This document shows, in pieces, positions 63,316-64,000 of a DNA stretch of 64,000 nt. The notes below the pieces were generated by a model. It had not been told where the DNA came from. It saw only the letters and a list, made by a program, of their open reading frames with translations, and searched no databases. How positions within the stretch are numbered: the stretch's first letter is position 1; each line of letters opens with the position of its first letter. Both the position numbers and the translations under genes were made by a program. The stretch is from a bacterium. GTDB taxonomy: Bacteria; SAR324; XYD2-FULL-50-16. The stretch covers positions 107,428 through 171,427 of the forward strand of contig JAHJTV010000103.1 in assembly GCA_018829445.1 (NCBI GenBank), written 5' to 3'.

Positions 63316-63625
63316 CAAAGGCGGCCATGTAAGGCCGCCCTACCGTTCTTTAATTTTGCCAGAGCAAAAATAATGGAGGGGTAGGGTTACATCACATAAG
63401 CGCTCACATAAACATATTCTGCCAAGAGCAGGAATAATGGTAGGGCGGGGTTACATCCCATAAGCGCTTACTTAAGCAAATATTACCAAGAGCAAGGATT
63501 GCGGTAGGGCGGGGTTACATCCCCGCCAGAACCAACTCAAAGCCGCCCTACCGTTTTGAAAAACTGAATTTTATGCTGAAAATATCCTTATTTAAGCGCT
63601 TATGGGGTTACATCCCCGCCGGATT
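63316..63625. repeat. Tandem run of GGCGG-type palindromic repeat modules
   Basis: About 310 bases made of several partial copies in a row: GGCGGCCATGTAAGGCCGCC, then two units of GTAGGGCGGGGTTACATCCC with TAAGCGCTTACTTAAGCA between them, then CCGCCAGAACCAACTCAAAG, and a final AAGCGCTTATGGGGTTACATC. The spacers vary and are not unique, so this is not a CRISPR. Confidence 0.8.
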
Positions 63626-63860
63626 TTAGTAAAAACTGCAGCCCGAGATAACAGATCGGATCTCAACCTTTTGCATCATTTCATGGCACTACAAATAAAA
63701 TAGATATGATACAACACTTGGTAAACGGGTTATAAAAACGATGCTGAAATTATTGGAACAGTAACAATTTGCGGATGTTGTTCAGCCTGCATTCTCTCCC
63801 AGCTTTTTTATTCAGAAAATGAATACTGGGCAACAATCGGGACAGATGTTCAGATATTAG

Positions 63861-64000
63861 TCAGCATTGTCCGGTTAGAAATTTGCATCTGCTCGTAGGT
63901 TGGGCTACTCGTTGCCCAACATTGCTTTCTATTGATGGGCAACGAGTAGCCCATCCTACTTTTTCTAAACAAATAATAGTTAAGTCAAAGTAATGGCGTC
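63861..64000. repeat. 140-bp palindromic element, copy B
   Basis: Reverse-oriented copy of the element at 47389-47529. Arms at 63895-63918 and 63936-63959 pair with one mismatch. It runs to the window edge, so its full length is not seen. Confidence 0.8.

Noticed and set aside
63316..63625. Possible CRISPR array
   Set aside because: The repeated units are long palindromes with variable, non-unique spacers, the same units occur singly elsewhere, and no cas gene is present.
47389..64000. Composite transposon bounded by the two 140-bp elements
   Set aside because: No transposase is inside or beside them and the content is ordinary metabolic and housekeeping genes; only an inversion potential is supported.
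1..64000. tRNA, rRNA or known riboswitch
   Set aside because: No cloverleaf-like T-loop context, rRNA stretch or recognisable riboswitch core was found by eye; a covariance-model search would be needed to exclude weak candidates.

Overview
This is about 64 kb of protein-dense chromosome at roughly 45% GC. No rRNA, tRNA, phage block or intact transposase was seen. The gene content suggests a Gram-negative, metabolically versatile bacterium of the Deltaproteobacteria/Desulfobacterota or SAR324 kind: sigma-54 activators, a Tat-exported polyamine-type binding protein, corrinoid methyltransferase relatives, CoA-ester catabolism and PAS/GAF hybrid kinases. The lineage is inferred from gene families only and is not proven.

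Left part (1-16.9 kb). A crotonase and an APC amino-acid permease come first, then an exported C45-type autoproteolytic acylhydrolase with a helical tail, a YddG-like exporter, a broken M24 peptidase, two small envelope proteins, an MFS exporter and a dienoyl-CoA isomerase. Another MFS carrier follows, then a BMP-type nucleoside ABC transporter. That transporter's ATPase gene is separated from the other three genes by a nested palindromic repeat.

Middle (16.9-30.3 kb). A LipM-type octanoyltransferase lies divergent from LipA. An SDR, an IclR regulator and a cNMP-binding-domain protein follow. A sigma-54 activator is divergent from a nitronate-monooxygenase-like gene that has a well-matched -24/-12 promoter and an upstream perfect palindrome. 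Next is a 1254-residue protein made of two TrmO-like domains, the first degenerate, joined to a complete UvrA. After it come a hairpin, three short repeats and a GlxA-type regulator broken by truncation and two frameshifts.

30.5-42.4 kb. An IclR regulator is followed by ten same-strand, tightly packed genes: class III aminotransferase, 3-oxoacid CoA-transferase A and B, M20 deacylase, a four-gene Pot-type ABC importer, a two-cysteine proline-racemase-family enzyme and a YtcJ-type amidohydrolase. Together they look like one import-and-degrade operon for an amino or N-acyl compound.

42.4-47.2 kb, minus strand. A corrinoid protein, a UroD/MtaA-like protein and a hybrid histidine kinase overlap by a few bases. 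The kinase begins with a DUF1638-like domain. This looks like corrinoid methyl-transfer machinery joined to signal transduction, and I rate it the most interesting system here.

47.2-64 kb. A Phd/VapC toxin-antitoxin pair comes first, then RsgA with a scar of a PLP decarboxylase at its 3' end. A beta-methylacyl-CoA (leucine or terpenoid type) degradation cluster follows: an OadG-like subunit, a biotin carrier, an acyl-CoA dehydrogenase, an AUH-like hydratase, a carboxyltransferase, an AtuA-like protein and an XRE-cupin regulator. Then come a TetR regulator, an M24 homologue with altered metal ligands, a spinster-type MFS carrier and a small membrane protein. This end is rich in a palindromic repeat family. 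Two inverted copies of a different 140-bp palindromic element lie 16.3 kb apart, at 47.4 kb and at the right edge.
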